NCBI GenBank assembly: GCA_015680685.1
Contig: MNCI01029478.1
Location: 8,426 to 71,328, forward strand
Direction: 5' to 3'
DNA length: 62,903 nucleotides
DNA from: Gnetum montanum
Lineage: Eukaryota; Streptophyta; Gnetopsida; Gnetales; Gnetaceae
Under the pieces are notes generated by a model. It was given only the letters and a program-made list of their open reading frames with translations. It was not told the origin of the DNA and searched no databases. Positions 11,971 through 24,100 of this stretch are shown piece after piece; within the stretch, counting starts at the first letter, position 1; the number at the start of each line of letters is the position of its first letter. The translations under genes and the position numbers were made by a program.

Positions 11971-12198
11971 ATTGTCTAAAATATATCTACCAGGAACAAA
12001 TCCTATTTTCTAGGGAGATATGATCTGGCCAAGAATTTTTTTCAGCCATAAGGCAAGGCACTTCGCCCAAATTGTATACACTACATTGAGAAGAGTTATG
12101 GGACACTAATTGGAGATATCAGTTAGATCCCCAGACTTGGGGAGGAGACGAATTACCCCTTGATTAAGATTGGGCCCAATGGAACCAATTAAGAGAGC

Positions 12199-12774
12199 CT
12201 AATTAATGACCTGCAAACAATCCTTTCCCACCAAATCGTAATGATTTTGAAAAAATTCTATGGGAAAACCATCATAACCAGGAGCCTTTCCCTGACTTAA
12301 CTTGGAACAGGCCTCATGTAGCTCCGCCAAAGTGATATCAGCATCAAGACTTTGTAGCATAGTGGGATTAATAAGGTGAGGATAATCGAGGGTGATAGCC
12401 TTGAACGAAGAGATGTCCATTGGGATAGCTACAAAAAGGGTTTGGTAGTGGTTCTTAAGAAAAGAGAGGATACTATTGTGGTTAGTAATGGTGCTACCAT
12501 CACATGAGATTTTGTCAATAGCATGCAAAGGGGAAGCAATATTGAGATATTTAAAAAATTCCTTACAATGTTCGTCTTGAATATTTAACCAAGTGAGCCG
12601 ACTTTTAGTTAAGGCACTTTGTGCTTGGTACACTTCCCAATGTTGGAAGGCAACGCGTGCTCTAGCTAGCTCCTTGTGGACTAGAGTATTGAAGGGATCT
12701 TGAGCTAGTTTATTAGTGAGATGTTCAATAGTGAGGTGAATTTTGTTGTATTCATGTTTGGCTTGAGCGACCAT
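12199..12774 (-). pseudogene. LINE ORF2, RT N-terminal region
   Basis: A 191-codon open segment. It contains the linker typical of plant L1 proteins (SRLTWLNIQDEHCKEFFKYL) and, near its C-terminal end, the RT-0/1 motif GKAPGYDGFPIEFF. It continues into the next RT segment after a stop. Confidence 0.85.
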
Positions 12775-13049
12775 CGTCTTACCATACGAACGAGCAAAGT
12801 TTCACACTTGACATGAAGCACGATGCCACCAATTAATCCAACCCACCTGATTTAGGGGCCTAGGTTCAGCATTCCAAAGGTTGGATAGAAGAAGTTGGGC
12901 AATTAGGGAAGAAAAACAGTTGTTGTGTAATCAGAAAAGATGAAATTTTTGTCAGTCAAGGCTACCATGAATCTTGATAAATATGGAGATAGGAAGATGG
13001 TCGGATAAGGTGGCATGGTGATGAACTGTAGTGGGGGAGAAGGCTTGCT

Positions 13050-13630
13050 AAAAGGAAAGGATGGAGAAATAGAACCTATCTAACCTATTGTAGATGCAAG
13101 CCTGCCCAAGATGGAGATTGCTCCAAGTAAATCTATGGAGGGGAATGCAAGTGGAGTTGTCCACCCCGTCTGAGAGGTGAAATCTTTTCTTAAAGGTGGA
13201 CTAGGTCTGATACTCGAGATTGGGTAGTTGAAGAAACACCCCTCCGAGCTTATCTTGAGGTAATTCTACCATATTAAAATCTCCTCCGAATATCCAAGGC
13301 ATTGGGGGAAGAGAAGTTGTAAGTTCTTGCCAAAGGAGAGCCCGTTATGTGGAGTCATTTGGGGCATATATTGAGCAAATGCCAAAACGGCCATGCAGGG
13401 ATGAGAAGGTGGCCCAGGAAACACTATGCCTAGAATCAAAACTAGTTTGAAGGATTTTAGTTTTCTAGTAGGATGAGAGGAGAATGGCCATGCCTCTTTT
13501 CCCACTCGCATGGGACCTCGCTAGGATTGAGGAGTGAGGAAGAAACCAATGGGTGGAATAGGATAAAAGGTCGGCTGAGATCTTAATTTCTTGAAGGAGA
13601 ACAAAATCAAAAGCCATGTTAAGATTAGGC
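13050..13630 (-). pseudogene. LINE APE-type endonuclease remnant
   Basis: Minus-strand translation across two frames shows FVLLQEIK near 13605, a CSIYAPND block near 13370, IFGGDFNMVELP near 13285 and YNRLDRFYFS near 13080. These match the conserved motifs of the apurinic endonuclease of plant L1 elements. The N-terminal catalytic start is missing, and at least one frameshift separates the middle from GGDFN. Confidence 0.8.
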
Positions 13631-13638
13631 TAATATGG

Positions 13639-13950
13639 CCTAGTTCAGATTTACTCTTTTCTCCACGGTCACTGGCAACTTGATGTTACAGTGCAAAGCC
13701 TTTTTCATGACCTTCAATGGCTTAATGGGGTTAAACTCTTGTCGTACAGGCCATCTGTCCCCTTTCATCTCATGCATGATCTATCTGAAGTCATTCAATA
13801 TTGCAATAAGTATTGGCACAAACAAGAGTAAAAACATTTTGGATCCTTCTCTTCCAACATATTTGGAAACTTCCAACCCTCCCCAAAATTAAGTAGTTCC
13901 TCTAGTGTCTCCTCCACCATGGTTTACCTATTGAAAACGTTTAGAATATC
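13639..13950 (+). repeat. Inverted copy of LINE segment 10295-10608
   Basis: The + strand here reads almost the same as the minus strand of 10295-10608 (about 93% by eye over 312 bp), starting at CCTAGTTCAGATTTACTC and ending at TTTAGAATATC. Its flanks are themselves short imperfect inverted repeats (AGGCTAATATGGCC before, GGCCATATAAAG...TTAGCCT after). It is therefore a second LINE fragment in the opposite orientation at the 5' end of the LINE, about 465 bp from the ATPase start codon. Confidence 0.85.
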
Positions 13951-14363
13951 AAAGGCCATATAAAGATTAGCCTAAGCCTTTTATTGGGGACAGCGGCGGC
14001 TGAGCACGAATGCACGAATATAAAAAAAAATATGGTTAAACCTGAGGTGGACGGTCCAACTTGTCTTTCTTTGCCGAGAGATTTTTTACTGAACTAATGC
14101 AAGTAGTTTTAACTCGCTTAATTAAAGTAGGTTTACTTGCTATTTATTTTTAGCTTCGCTGATTCACCGAAGTTTTAAAGAATGATTCCGGAGGTTTCTT
14201 CAACATGCCAAGGAAGTTTCCTACACATGTCGTCTTGGACTGTCGTTCCAAATTGAAAGGGAAATTTTTCTCACATCTCTGAACTTGAAGGAATCTTCAG
14301 GATCAGGTTTAGCTCTGCTTTGCACCTTGAACAAACGCACCTCCCCTTTATCTGCTCCATGGC
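13951..14363 (+). promoter_or_regulatory. Intergenic promoter region of the AAA-ATPase gene
   Basis: No coding sequence or transposon match was seen between the LINE-derived fragment and the TATA box. The region is more GC-rich than the neighbouring spacers and is the likely upstream regulatory DNA. Specific factor sites could not be assigned. Confidence 0.4.
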
Positions 14364-14370
14364 TATAAAT
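14364..14370 (+). promoter_or_regulatory. TATA box (TATAAAT) of the AAA-ATPase gene
   Basis: GGCTATAAATGAAGC lies 45 bp upstream of the first in-frame ATG (14415), implying a short leader of about 15-25 nt. Confidence 0.6.
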
Positions 14371-14414
14371 GAAGCCCAGTTTCCTGCATCTGAGCCGCAG
14401 TAGAGAGAACCCAA

Positions 14415-16694
14415 ATGCAGAGCAATATGGATAACGGAACTTGGGCTAAAGTGACTTCGATCATGGCGGCTCTGATCTTCGTCAAATCAATGGGGAATAT
14501 ACTACCCTCAGATCTGGTTGCATATATGCAAGAAAGGTGCGTTCGGCTTTTCGGATCTTTGTCGCCCTACATCACCATGAAGATCGAGGAGACCAGCTCG
14601 GACAGATTCGGGCAGAGTGAACTGTTCATAGCTGTGCACCAGTATCTGAGCGACATGTCGTCTGCGGCAGCCAAGACGATGTTCCTGTCCAAGCCCAGGA
14701 ATAGCAGAGGATTCTCCTTCAGCGCTGACAGGAACGAGCCCCTGGTCGACCATTTTCAGGGAGCCAAACTCTACTGGGTTCTCCGCATCAGGTTCTTGGC
14801 GCTTTTGCTCTCTTATACTGTTTCAGACCTTATTTCTCATTTTTATTTTCTAATCAAGTACCGTTCGTATTTGTATTTTGTTTTACAAAATTCTTTGAAC
14901 CTCGCTAGATTAATCCTGCTTTTGTTTCGAAGACGCCTTGAATCACGGTAGCTTTATCAACATTTCTGCAACCTCGTTATGCAACAAAAACTTGTGTAAC
15001 TGCCCGCTATTTGTTGCATCTCCCAGCCATTTCTTATATGTTACAGTATGAAATCAAACCCATGGTATACAAGTCAAAAGGACTTTAGATTTCACACCAG
15101 TTTTCAGGATAACCCAAACTTGTAGAGTTCAGGCATTGATTTTACTTGTCCAGGATCCGCTGTCAGTTCCGTTTTTTTTTTCTTGGAAAAAAATTAATGT
15201 AAGCTACATTATAAACAAACTTCGGAAAGCCAGGGATGTACTGGAGGGGTGAATTAGCGGAAACCTGCTAGGGTTGACCAGAAATATATTCCAAGTCAAC
15301 TCTTTCTAATCGTTACTCCGCTGGTCACAACCTTCACCATTAATACGATTTAAGTGAAGTCTATGTAACGCATTCCCGTCTATTTTAATTTCCTGAGTTT
15401 AAGAGAGATATTCTGAATTTTGATTTTTCAAACAAATCCCTCATTCGCGACCAAAATTTGGCATTCTGTGTTCGTTTGCAGGGAGCACTCTGGCAACAGA
15501 ATCCTGTTCGGGAACGCGCCAGAGGAGCGGCGTTTCTACGAGCTGAGTTTCCATGGCAGCTACAAGCGTCTGGTGGTGGAGGAGTACCTGGCGCACATCT
15601 TGTCGCAGGCCAAGGCAGCGCAAAGGAAGCGCAGGCAGCGCAAGATCTACACAAACTGCGTCTCCCATGGTTCCTTCTCCAGGGCCGAGGACTCCAACTC
15701 TGTTTGGGTTCCCGTGGCCTTCGATCATCCCTCAACTTTCGAAACCCTGGCGCTGGAACCCGAACGGAAAGCCGATATCATTGCGGATCTGGATCGCTTC
15801 CGCAACGCAGAGCAATATCACCGCAAAGTAGGCAGGGCATGGAAACGTGGGTACCTGCTTTACGGCCCGCCGGGGACCGGCAAATCCAGCATGATCGCTG
15901 CAATTTCTAACTATTTGGAGTACGACGTTTATGATCTGGAACTGACGCAGGTAGCATTCCAATACTGCATTTTCTCCGTCGTTCTTTGGGGTTTGGAAAT
16001 ATGGGAAGCATTGGTTTCTCGCGTTTCTGGTTTCAGGTGAGGAACAACAGCGATCTGCTGAAACTGCTGATGAGCACTTCCAACAAATCCGTCATCGTCA
16101 TCGAGGACATCGACTGTTCACTCGACCTTACCGACCGCAGGAAGAAACCCAACAAAGTGGTAGCAGCCATGGAGAAGGCGGCAGCAGCAGCAGCAGGAGT
16201 TGAAAATGACAAAGAAGAGAAAAAGAAAGAGGAGAGGAGCGTGACTCTGTCGGGACTGCTCAACTTCACAGACGGGCTGTGGTCGTGCTGCGGCAGCGAG
16301 CGCATTTTTGTGTTCACCACCAACTACGTGGAGCGAATCGATCCCGCGCTGCTGCGAAGTGGGCGCATGGACATGCATATCGAACTTGGGTATTGCTGTT
16401 TCGAAGCCTTCAAGGTTCTGGCCGCCAACTATTTGGAAACGCATGACCACCATTTGTTTCCCAGCATTGAGGCCGCCATTGGCCACGCCCGCATCACCCC
16501 CGCTGACGTGGCCGAGCATTTCATGCGCCGTAGCAATGACCCAGATGGGGCCCTCACGTCCCTTCTGGAGGTGCTGATTGACCGTCGCAACGCGCCGTCG
16601 GTGGANCAACGCGCTGTCGGTGGAGCCCACCAACGAGACCCGGGATTTGCGTGCTGCCGCCGACAAGGAGTCTGTCGCCCAAACTAGTGGTTGA
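14415..16694 (+). CDS. AAA-ATPase, BCS1-like/AATP1 plant family (3 exons)
   Basis: A predicted membrane-anchored AAA+ ATPase of the plant AATP1/HSR4/OM66 group. Exons: 14415-14791, 15482-15950 and 16037-16694. Introns (690 bp, 86 bp) are GT-AG; exons 1+2 sum to exactly 282 codons and phases agree. Residues 10-35 are hydrophobic, followed by the AAA-associated N-terminal domain. Walker A GPPGTGKSS falls at ~254-262, Walker B VIVIEDIDCS at ~301-310, and DPALLRSGRMD with the arginine finger at ~384-394. A low-complexity Ala/Lys/Glu insert lies between Walker B and SVTLSGLLNF. An N at 16606 sits between 18-bp near-duplicates (16588-16605, 16607-16624) and shifts the frame. Counting the duplicate once gives a ~494-residue protein ending at TGA 16692-16694, the usual family size. 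All motifs are intact. Family members act at mitochondrial or ER membranes, often stress-induced; subcellular location here is unproven. An alternative start is 14427. Confidence 0.93.
16588..16624. other. Gap N with duplicated flanks (likely assembly artefact)
   Basis: An 18-bp sequence beginning CAACGCGC occurs on both sides of the single N at 16606, with one C/T difference. The frame before the first copy and the frame after the second agree if one copy plus the N is dropped. This is the pattern expected when two overlapping contigs are joined without merging. Confidence 0.8.
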
Positions 16695-19197
16695 CAGCGT
16701 CCGGATGCGGCCTGGTGTTGTGTTTATTCTTGCTTTTTGGTTTTCTGAGCTTGACTTCTAGAGATTCAAGATTCTACCCATGATGACATTTGAGGTTAAT
16801 TTAACGGTTATACTTATTTATTTACCTTAAAATGGATCGGCCATTTTGATCAGATAAAGGTGTTATAATTATTATGAAATTGAATCTAGGTTGATTATCA
16901 AGATCCATTTGGACAATAGAAATATACATGTTATGGTAAGCATCAAAAGGATAATCTTTCACTAAGCTTAATGTTCATCCCACCAAGGCAACTCTTGGGA
17001 GGGTTAATGAATGAGCAAAAGCCTAACTTCTTTCAAGTAGTTGTGCTTAGGTTTGAACCCAAGTTTTACAACTTGAGAAACAAGCACCTTATCATCAATT
17101 TAAGTGGTGGTCACTTAAATATACATGCTATGAGTTTCAAAAAATCAATAAGAAAATTATCAAGCATTCTTTCGAAAATTTGAAACAAATCAACCAAATT
17201 TGCAACTAAAATATATTCTAATGCAGTGCATTGCATAAAAATGTGTTATTTATCCTCAATGGTATTTGTATTGCGCAATCAAGATATTCATTCTTTAAAG
17301 GAATTTTGAACCATCTATTTATTTCAACTTTGAGATAATGATATTCCTTTCATGCTCTACTAATTGTGAATTACAAATGAAGAATATTAGATGAAAAATA
17401 GTTTGCCATTAGATTAAGACCTCCCTAGATACTATTCATATAGAAATTTTTTCTCCTCCATTTTCCCAAAGTTTTTGAAATATTGCTTATTTTACCAATC
17501 TACAAACTTGCTTATGATTAAAATAAAAAATGTACTCTTTAATATTCTATTTATTAAGCTATACAACTCTCTTATGAAGCTATCCTTTATCATGGGAAAC
17601 CATTGATCACTTTTTTGGAGTTTATGATTATAGGCTATAAAATAATAAATAGCTTCGACCTCTAGTGACATCGTTTCTGCTTTAAGAAGCATAATATCAT
17701 ATTATATCTATCTCTTTAATTTAAATTCATTGAGTAGAAAAAAGCTTCTAAATTTCTTCTATATGTTTCCAATATATATTTGATAGAGTAAGAACCCATA
17801 TAGTACACCAATAAAGCATAGTAGACAATGACATGATTATTGATGTGTAAATTTGGTTATGAAAAATACCCCTCTATTAACTCATTTAAAGAGACTATCA
17901 TGTAGAGTATCTCCCATATAGGTATGGAAACTTGAAAATAGTCTTAGTTATCTAAGCGTAATGTGGTATTTAAACTTTTAAACCAGAGATTAATTCTAAA
18001 CGAATATAATCTTATGGTTGTATTTATGATAAAATATAAAGTACAATGCTAAAACATTTAAGAGGGTGTAATCAAGATGATAACATAAAATTTCTAAAAT
18101 GTGAAATAATAGATCCAATTTAACATAAAACTTCAACAAATTAAAAATTGAAATAAATGAACTAGAAAATGACGATGATAGATTCTTAGAAGCAACAGAT
18201 TTTGAAATGTAATAGATATGAATTGAACTATAATGGATTCTAGTTTATGATAAAACCAAATCTCTAGAATGGCTAGTATGTAAAATGTATCATAGATATG
18301 ATGTAAATGACAATTTCTTAAAGTAAACTTCAATAGAAAGCAGAGAGCAAGGCTCATGAACTGAGTAGCATAATATAGAAATACAAAATAACAGAAAAGT
18401 AGAAATTAAATAAAGATTAGTTGTAACATCAATCTTTTATAATTGAGTTAGAGTAACACAAGAATCATAAATCTTGCACAAAACAAATTATTGAAGCTAA
18501 CATCAAAACAAAAGCAAGAAAATCACTTATCTCTATATTGAACTATAGATTTCATCCATCAGATGAGAGGTTTCCTACATTAGCTTGCTAGCCCATACCT
18601 CCAAAAGGTGCATTTCTTTTAGTAAATTAGTCAATTGTGTGGATTTTGCTTATTTCTAGGTGAGTAATCTTGATTTCTTTTCCTTGTTTGAATCTATACA
18701 ATTTATGCAAATTTGTATGGCATGTGTATTATGAAATTATTTTTATAGATATATATAGAATTTTTATTTGGAATTTCAAGATTTTACTTTAATTAATAGG
18801 TTGTAACGATTTGTAATTAGTTTTGGTAGGTTTGGTTGTAAGTTTTATGGTTAATCACCAATTTTAGGTTCATGGGGTTTGTGAGTAAATATATTTAATA
18901 ATTTTTAGGATCAAATATTACATGAATGTATTAGATTCTTGCATTGATGTAACTGATTTTTCATTAGACCATACATGTTCACTAGATTTGTAAGATTTAG
19001 ATTTTTTTTTATAGGGTTCTTCATCTTCTCAAGTTTTCCAAGCATTTGTGCCTCCTTATGATACAATTATCTTATTTGATCTCTTTCTCAACATTTTATA
19101 GGTTGTTACTCTTGTTGAGTCTTGTCTTGCTTATTCCATATCCTCTTTATATGGTGTAGACCTTTTGCTATTCATTTCATGCACTTTTTATATGAAA
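16695..19197. other. AT-rich spacer downstream of the gene
   Basis: The first ~100 bp should hold the 3' UTR of the ATPase gene; no clear poly(A) signal was identified. The rest is AT-rich, lacks long open frames and shows no motif I can tie to a transposon family. Confidence 0.5.
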
Positions 19198-19830
19198 TCA
19201 TGAGTTAACCATGAGTCAGGATGTGACTACTAGCTATGGTTGCAAGTCATGGTTAGCTCATGGTTATAGACCATGAGTTATTGTGGGATCATAGTGGAGT
19301 CATGGTACATTCTTAGTTCTTCTTGTGTTAATTTAATCTCTATTTTTTAAATTTAAAATACCACTAGTCTACCCTAAGTCATGATCAACCACCATAGCTC
19401 ATGATGAAATCATGGTATATCATCCTTTATTCCATGTCCTATTTTTCTTTGTCTAGAGATCTTGAAATCTACAACAACTTGTCATGAAGTCATGGTCTAT
19501 CCATCACAAGTCATTGTGAAGTTGTGGTCTAGTTATGATCAATCATCCCAAATTTTAGTATAGTTATGGTGAGGTTTTTAATCATTAGTATTATTCAGTG
19601 TTGTTATTTTTACCTTTTTCATTCTTCCTAGTCTACCATGGGTCATTGTTAAGTCATGGTTGACCACCACGAGTCATGGTTTCACCTTTGTTTAATCATG
19701 ATTAAGATTTACTTTAGTTTCTATCATTTTTCATTTTAAGTATACCATGAGTTGTAGTCCAATCATGGTAGGGTCATGGTGAGACACCATTAGTTGTGGT
19801 AAGATCATGATAAGGTCATGGTATTTCTTC
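19198..19830. repeat. Degenerate array of TCATGGT / ACCATGA motifs
   Basis: Across ~630 bp there are about 20 copies of TCATGGT, ACCATGA or GAGTCATGGT-like heptamers in both orientations. They are arranged in clusters (near 19200-19310, 19375-19420, 19490-19580, 19630-19680, 19745-19825) separated by T-rich spacers. Clusters often begin with a CTA...CCATGAGT block. This looks like an old tandem repeat with a ~110-130 bp unit containing shorter subrepeats. Confidence 0.65.
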
Positions 19831-21134
19831 TTTATTTTTTATTATATTTTGATGTCATTAATGGTTAATTTGATCTAATTTGATACTTCTTATTTCAATT
19901 TAGATTAATTAGAGAGCCTAGAATCTATTGGTTGTCAATCCTAGTATGCATTGTTATTAGACCTTTGGGCTATTAGTTGTTATTATACACCAACATCAAC
20001 TTCAATTTGACCTAATTATGATGTTTAATAAATGTATGTTTATTGGAACTAGCACTAAGTTGTATGACTAGTTGAAGATGGACTCCCTCAAGATGTTTGA
20101 TAATCGATCCCTATTGTGATGTATCAATGTGACTTTCATTATAGGACTCATTCTACATGAGAGTGATTCCATGCTTCATTAGTCTTTTTTTATGCCTCCA
20201 AAATGTTAGAGGAGAATCTAGGGTGATGCCTCGAGCATTAGTAGTTTAGAATAATTGGGATGAGTCCTAAGTGGTGCCTCTCATTTGTTTGAGACTAAGA
20301 ATAAATCAATGTGCATGGTATTTTTTTTAATTTGAAATTTAAAAATTAAGTACACATTACAACATTTAATACATATGGAATTGAGTGTAGTGTGTGCTAG
20401 CCTCCTTGTTCATGGGTTGAAGGATGAAGTATCATTTTAGTTTGGTTAGTGTTGTCGGCTCTTTCGTATTGGATTGATGTGGCTATGTACTTGGATGTAT
20501 GGTTTTTTGTGCATACTAACATGTTTTATAGGTTAAGCAAGTCTCTTCTAGCCACCATGAGATGTATTCTCAAGTTAGCTATAAGAGATCCCAAGGTTCC
20601 TCACTTAGTGTATACTGATCCCCTCTTTTATTTATAGATCACCAAGGCTAGGTGAAGCATGAAGATCTTTTATGGATTCACTGATTACGAGATTTCATAT
20701 TATGTTATTTTTCTAGTTTAACCATCTATTGTTTCATGATGGATGAGACTATTTTATAGACATGTTCAAATGCTTTGTCTTTCCATTATATGTATTCAAT
20801 AATGGTTTATATATGACTAGACCTATTATGATTTATGTTGGATATTTAAGAGAGTTTTAGATTTTCAAATTTATGATGTTTATCTCTATTCATTTTATTT
20901 CATTTTTTTTTCTATTATGTTTTATCATATTTAATTGTACTTTATCCATTTGTATTAATTCTATTTTTCTTCCCCTATTTAGTTTAGCCTTTTTATCCTT
21001 TTATTCATGGTTTCACCATAAGTTTCCTTTCACTTTTCATTCATTATGTTAGTTTCATTTCATTGTTATTTTCTTAGTTATGGCTAGTCATTCATTAGAG
21101 GTTATATACCTAACAAATTCTTTTCAACCTAAAG
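19831..21134. other. AT-rich spacer, nothing recognised
   Basis: Short open frames only, the longest being 62 codons at 20449-20637, with no recognisable domain. Confidence 0.4.
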
Positions 21135-24100
21135 TTAAGGAGGATGATGTCACACATCAATTGCTTAAATTTCTTGTATAAAATTTACATTAGTAGCATT
21201 AAATACTATATCATCAACATAGATTTTTACAATTAAAATGTCATCTTCATTTCTCTAAATAAATATGGTATGATCAAAAGAAGCTCGTATAAAACCATTT
21301 TAAATAAGATGTTAAAATAGCCTTTCATACCAATACCTAGGAGTCTATTTAAGCCCATAGAATATCCCTTTTATCTTATAAACACTATCCTTATTGTGGG
21401 GTTCTATGAAACCTAATGGTTGCTTAACATAGGCCTCCTATTGAATTATGGTACTCTTTACATCCATTTGAAACAACTTTGTGTTATCATAAGTAGTAAT
21501 GGCAAGAAAAATTCTTATTAATTCCAAAAGTGCTAGTCATGCAAATGTATTCTCATAATCTATCCCTTCTTGTTGGTTGTAATCTTTTGCAATCAATCTT
21601 ATCTTATTTCTTATTATTATTTCATTGTGTTAACGTTTTTTGAAAGAACTATTTTATCTTAATTATGATTTGATCTTATGGTTTAGGGAAAAGTTCCCAA
21701 CCATCATTTTTGACAAATTGATTAAGCTCCTCATTCATGAATTAATCTATGATTTATTAAGTAGAAGTTTTTTAATACTATTAGATTCAATATAAGTAAA
21801 AAGAAAAGCAAACCCATTAATTCTTGAAAAATTTTTCTAGTTCTCATGCATATCTTTAATTTATTGAAGTAGCTTTGGAAGAAGTGGCTTCTTGATTATC
21901 TTTATCTTTGAGTTTATCCTAGATTTGAAGGATATGTTGGATTATCTCATCATCATTTTTTTGGTATCTATTTAATCATACAAGGAACTATCTTATTAAA
22001 AAAATATTAATTACCTTCTTATCTATTAGAGTACATTTATTATAAATTCCATAAGCCTTACAAGCAAAAGAATATATAAGAAAAATACATCCATCTACTT
22101 TATTACCAAATTTATTCACTTTATCCCTACTCTTTAAAATATAATATTTTTATCCAAAAATATTAAAATAATTTACCTTTTTTTTACTATCATAGAGTTT
22201 AAATGGTTTCTTTATGATCTTTAGCCTGATGAGGATCCAACTTGATACATAACAAGTAGTGCTAACGGCTTCTCCCCAAAATGACTTTGGAAGGATTTGT
22301 TCATGGAGTAGAGTTCTTGTTATTTCTTGAAGCACAAAATTCTTACAGTCAAAGCCATTTTGTTATGATGTTATAGAGGCTAAGAATTAATGTTTGATAT
22401 CCTTATCATCACAATATTCAACAAATTTTGCATTGGCAAATTCAACTTCATGATTAATTCTAATTTTATTGATTAAATATTCCTTTGTCCTTTGCATACT
22501 AAAACAAAGCTTCTTAAAGTAATAAAAAGCTTCAACCTTATGTTTTATTAAGATTACCCAAGTGAACATGAAGTAATCATCAATCATAAAAAATATCTCT
22601 TAGCTCCTATGCTACAAGTTCTAGTAGAACCTACCAAATCAGGATGCAATAGTTCAAGAGGATTCTTAGTTTTAATATTAATGCTACTTGTAAATGATAT
22701 ATCATTTTATTTATCTTTTTGACATGTCTTACAAAACCTATTTTTATCGGATTGAATACTAGGTAATAATTTTATTTATTGAAAGCTTACCAAGGGTTTC
22801 AAAGTTTGAGTGGTCGAACCTTCTATGTCATAACCAATTGTCCTCTAGTTTGCTAACTAAATACTTTAGATTATATTTGCTCAAATTATAATGATCAATT
22901 ATATATTTATTACCTAGTTTTTGGCCTATAAGAATCACCTCATATATCTTATCATATTTAATAATGCTCTAATCAACTTGAAAATGTACACTTTTAACAT
23001 CATCAAAAAGCTAACTTACACTAAGAAAATTTTCAATTTTTGAATAATTCTTGCCTCGAAATTTACCTTTTCCCATTACATAGGTCTTACTGTTATTACC
23101 AAAAGTGATACTACTATCATTATAGCTTAATAAGGATGTAAATCTTGAATGATCATCCATCACATATATATAACATCTGCTATCAAGATACCAAAAAGTA
23201 AGAGGTGTCTCATGAGCATCAACTTTTTCCATTATAGCCTTATGATCTTTTCTTTTTGGGATTCATACATTTTTTTCTTTGAATTTTTGTTGGTTTTGTT
23301 TGTACCTACCTTAGTTAGCTTTATAAAACCTCATATGCATATAGTTATTATATGGTCTATAGGGATAATAGCATTAAATATGATCATATCTTCTATAATA
23401 AAAACATTGAATATATGCATTTCTAGATACAAATTCATACCTAGGAAGATAATTTCAATTACTTTGTTTCCAGTTGTTTTACCTAGGTTATTACACAAGG
23501 CCTATCCTATCACTTGATTTGCTTGATTTTTCCATCATAGCATTTAGAGTGGTTGTTCCTTGTATTAACTTCTCAATAGCACTCTTTAGTTTGATAATTT
23601 CTTATTCTTGGTGACTAACTATTTCTTGTAAATCATTTAGCTCTTTAAGAGATTTTTTAACTTTTTACTTCTTTTATTGCACTTGATTATCTCTTTCTTT
23701 GAGATACTTCTTAAGGAATTTGCATTTCATTTACAAGTATTTGTTGGAATTCTTCTTAACATTAAGTTTTTTAGGTTGGGGCTCAAGATTCAACTCTTAT
23801 TCATAAAGCTTCTTTTTCATTTCCTTACAAATAGTTTGTAGCTTATTGAATAAGATTAGCAATAACTCATATTTCTCTTCTTCATCTTTATTTATTTGTT
23901 CTTCTCCTTCAAGTGTCATCATGAGGAAAATATTGCATTTATCACTTGCCTCTTCTTCTAAAAATGATTTTTCTAAATAATTCCATGTGCATGACAAAGC
24001 TTTTTTTTCCTTTGATTTTTTCTTTTTATGTTTTTTTCCTTTCTATGTGAACATTCATGTGCAATATGTCCATACTCATAGAATTATAACATTATATCTC

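Larger units (their letters stand above)
9906..13638 (-). mobile_element. 5'-truncated L1-type LINE, ORF2 relic
   Basis: This is a long minus-strand non-LTR retrotransposon carrying the usual order: endonuclease, reverse transcriptase, C-terminal region, zinc knuckle. The 5' part is missing: reading starts inside the endonuclease (FVLLQEIK). The single frame is broken by stops and frameshifts. No clear poly(A) or target-site duplication was seen at the 9.66-9.9 kb end. Individual domains are listed separately. Confidence 0.85.

Noticed and set aside
13680-13892. A separate + strand gene at 13680-13892
   Set aside because: It is an out-of-frame reading of the inverted LINE fragment; the same reading occurs at 10370-10567 on the minus strand.
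15385-15735. Antisense frames over the ATPase exons (also 14508-14753 and 16118-16666)
   Set aside because: They mirror the coding bias of the real exons and carry no domains.
15951-16036. Reading straight through 15951-16036 as coding
   Set aside because: The 86-bp stretch has GT-AG ends and removing it joins two family-conserved segments in phase, so it is an intron.
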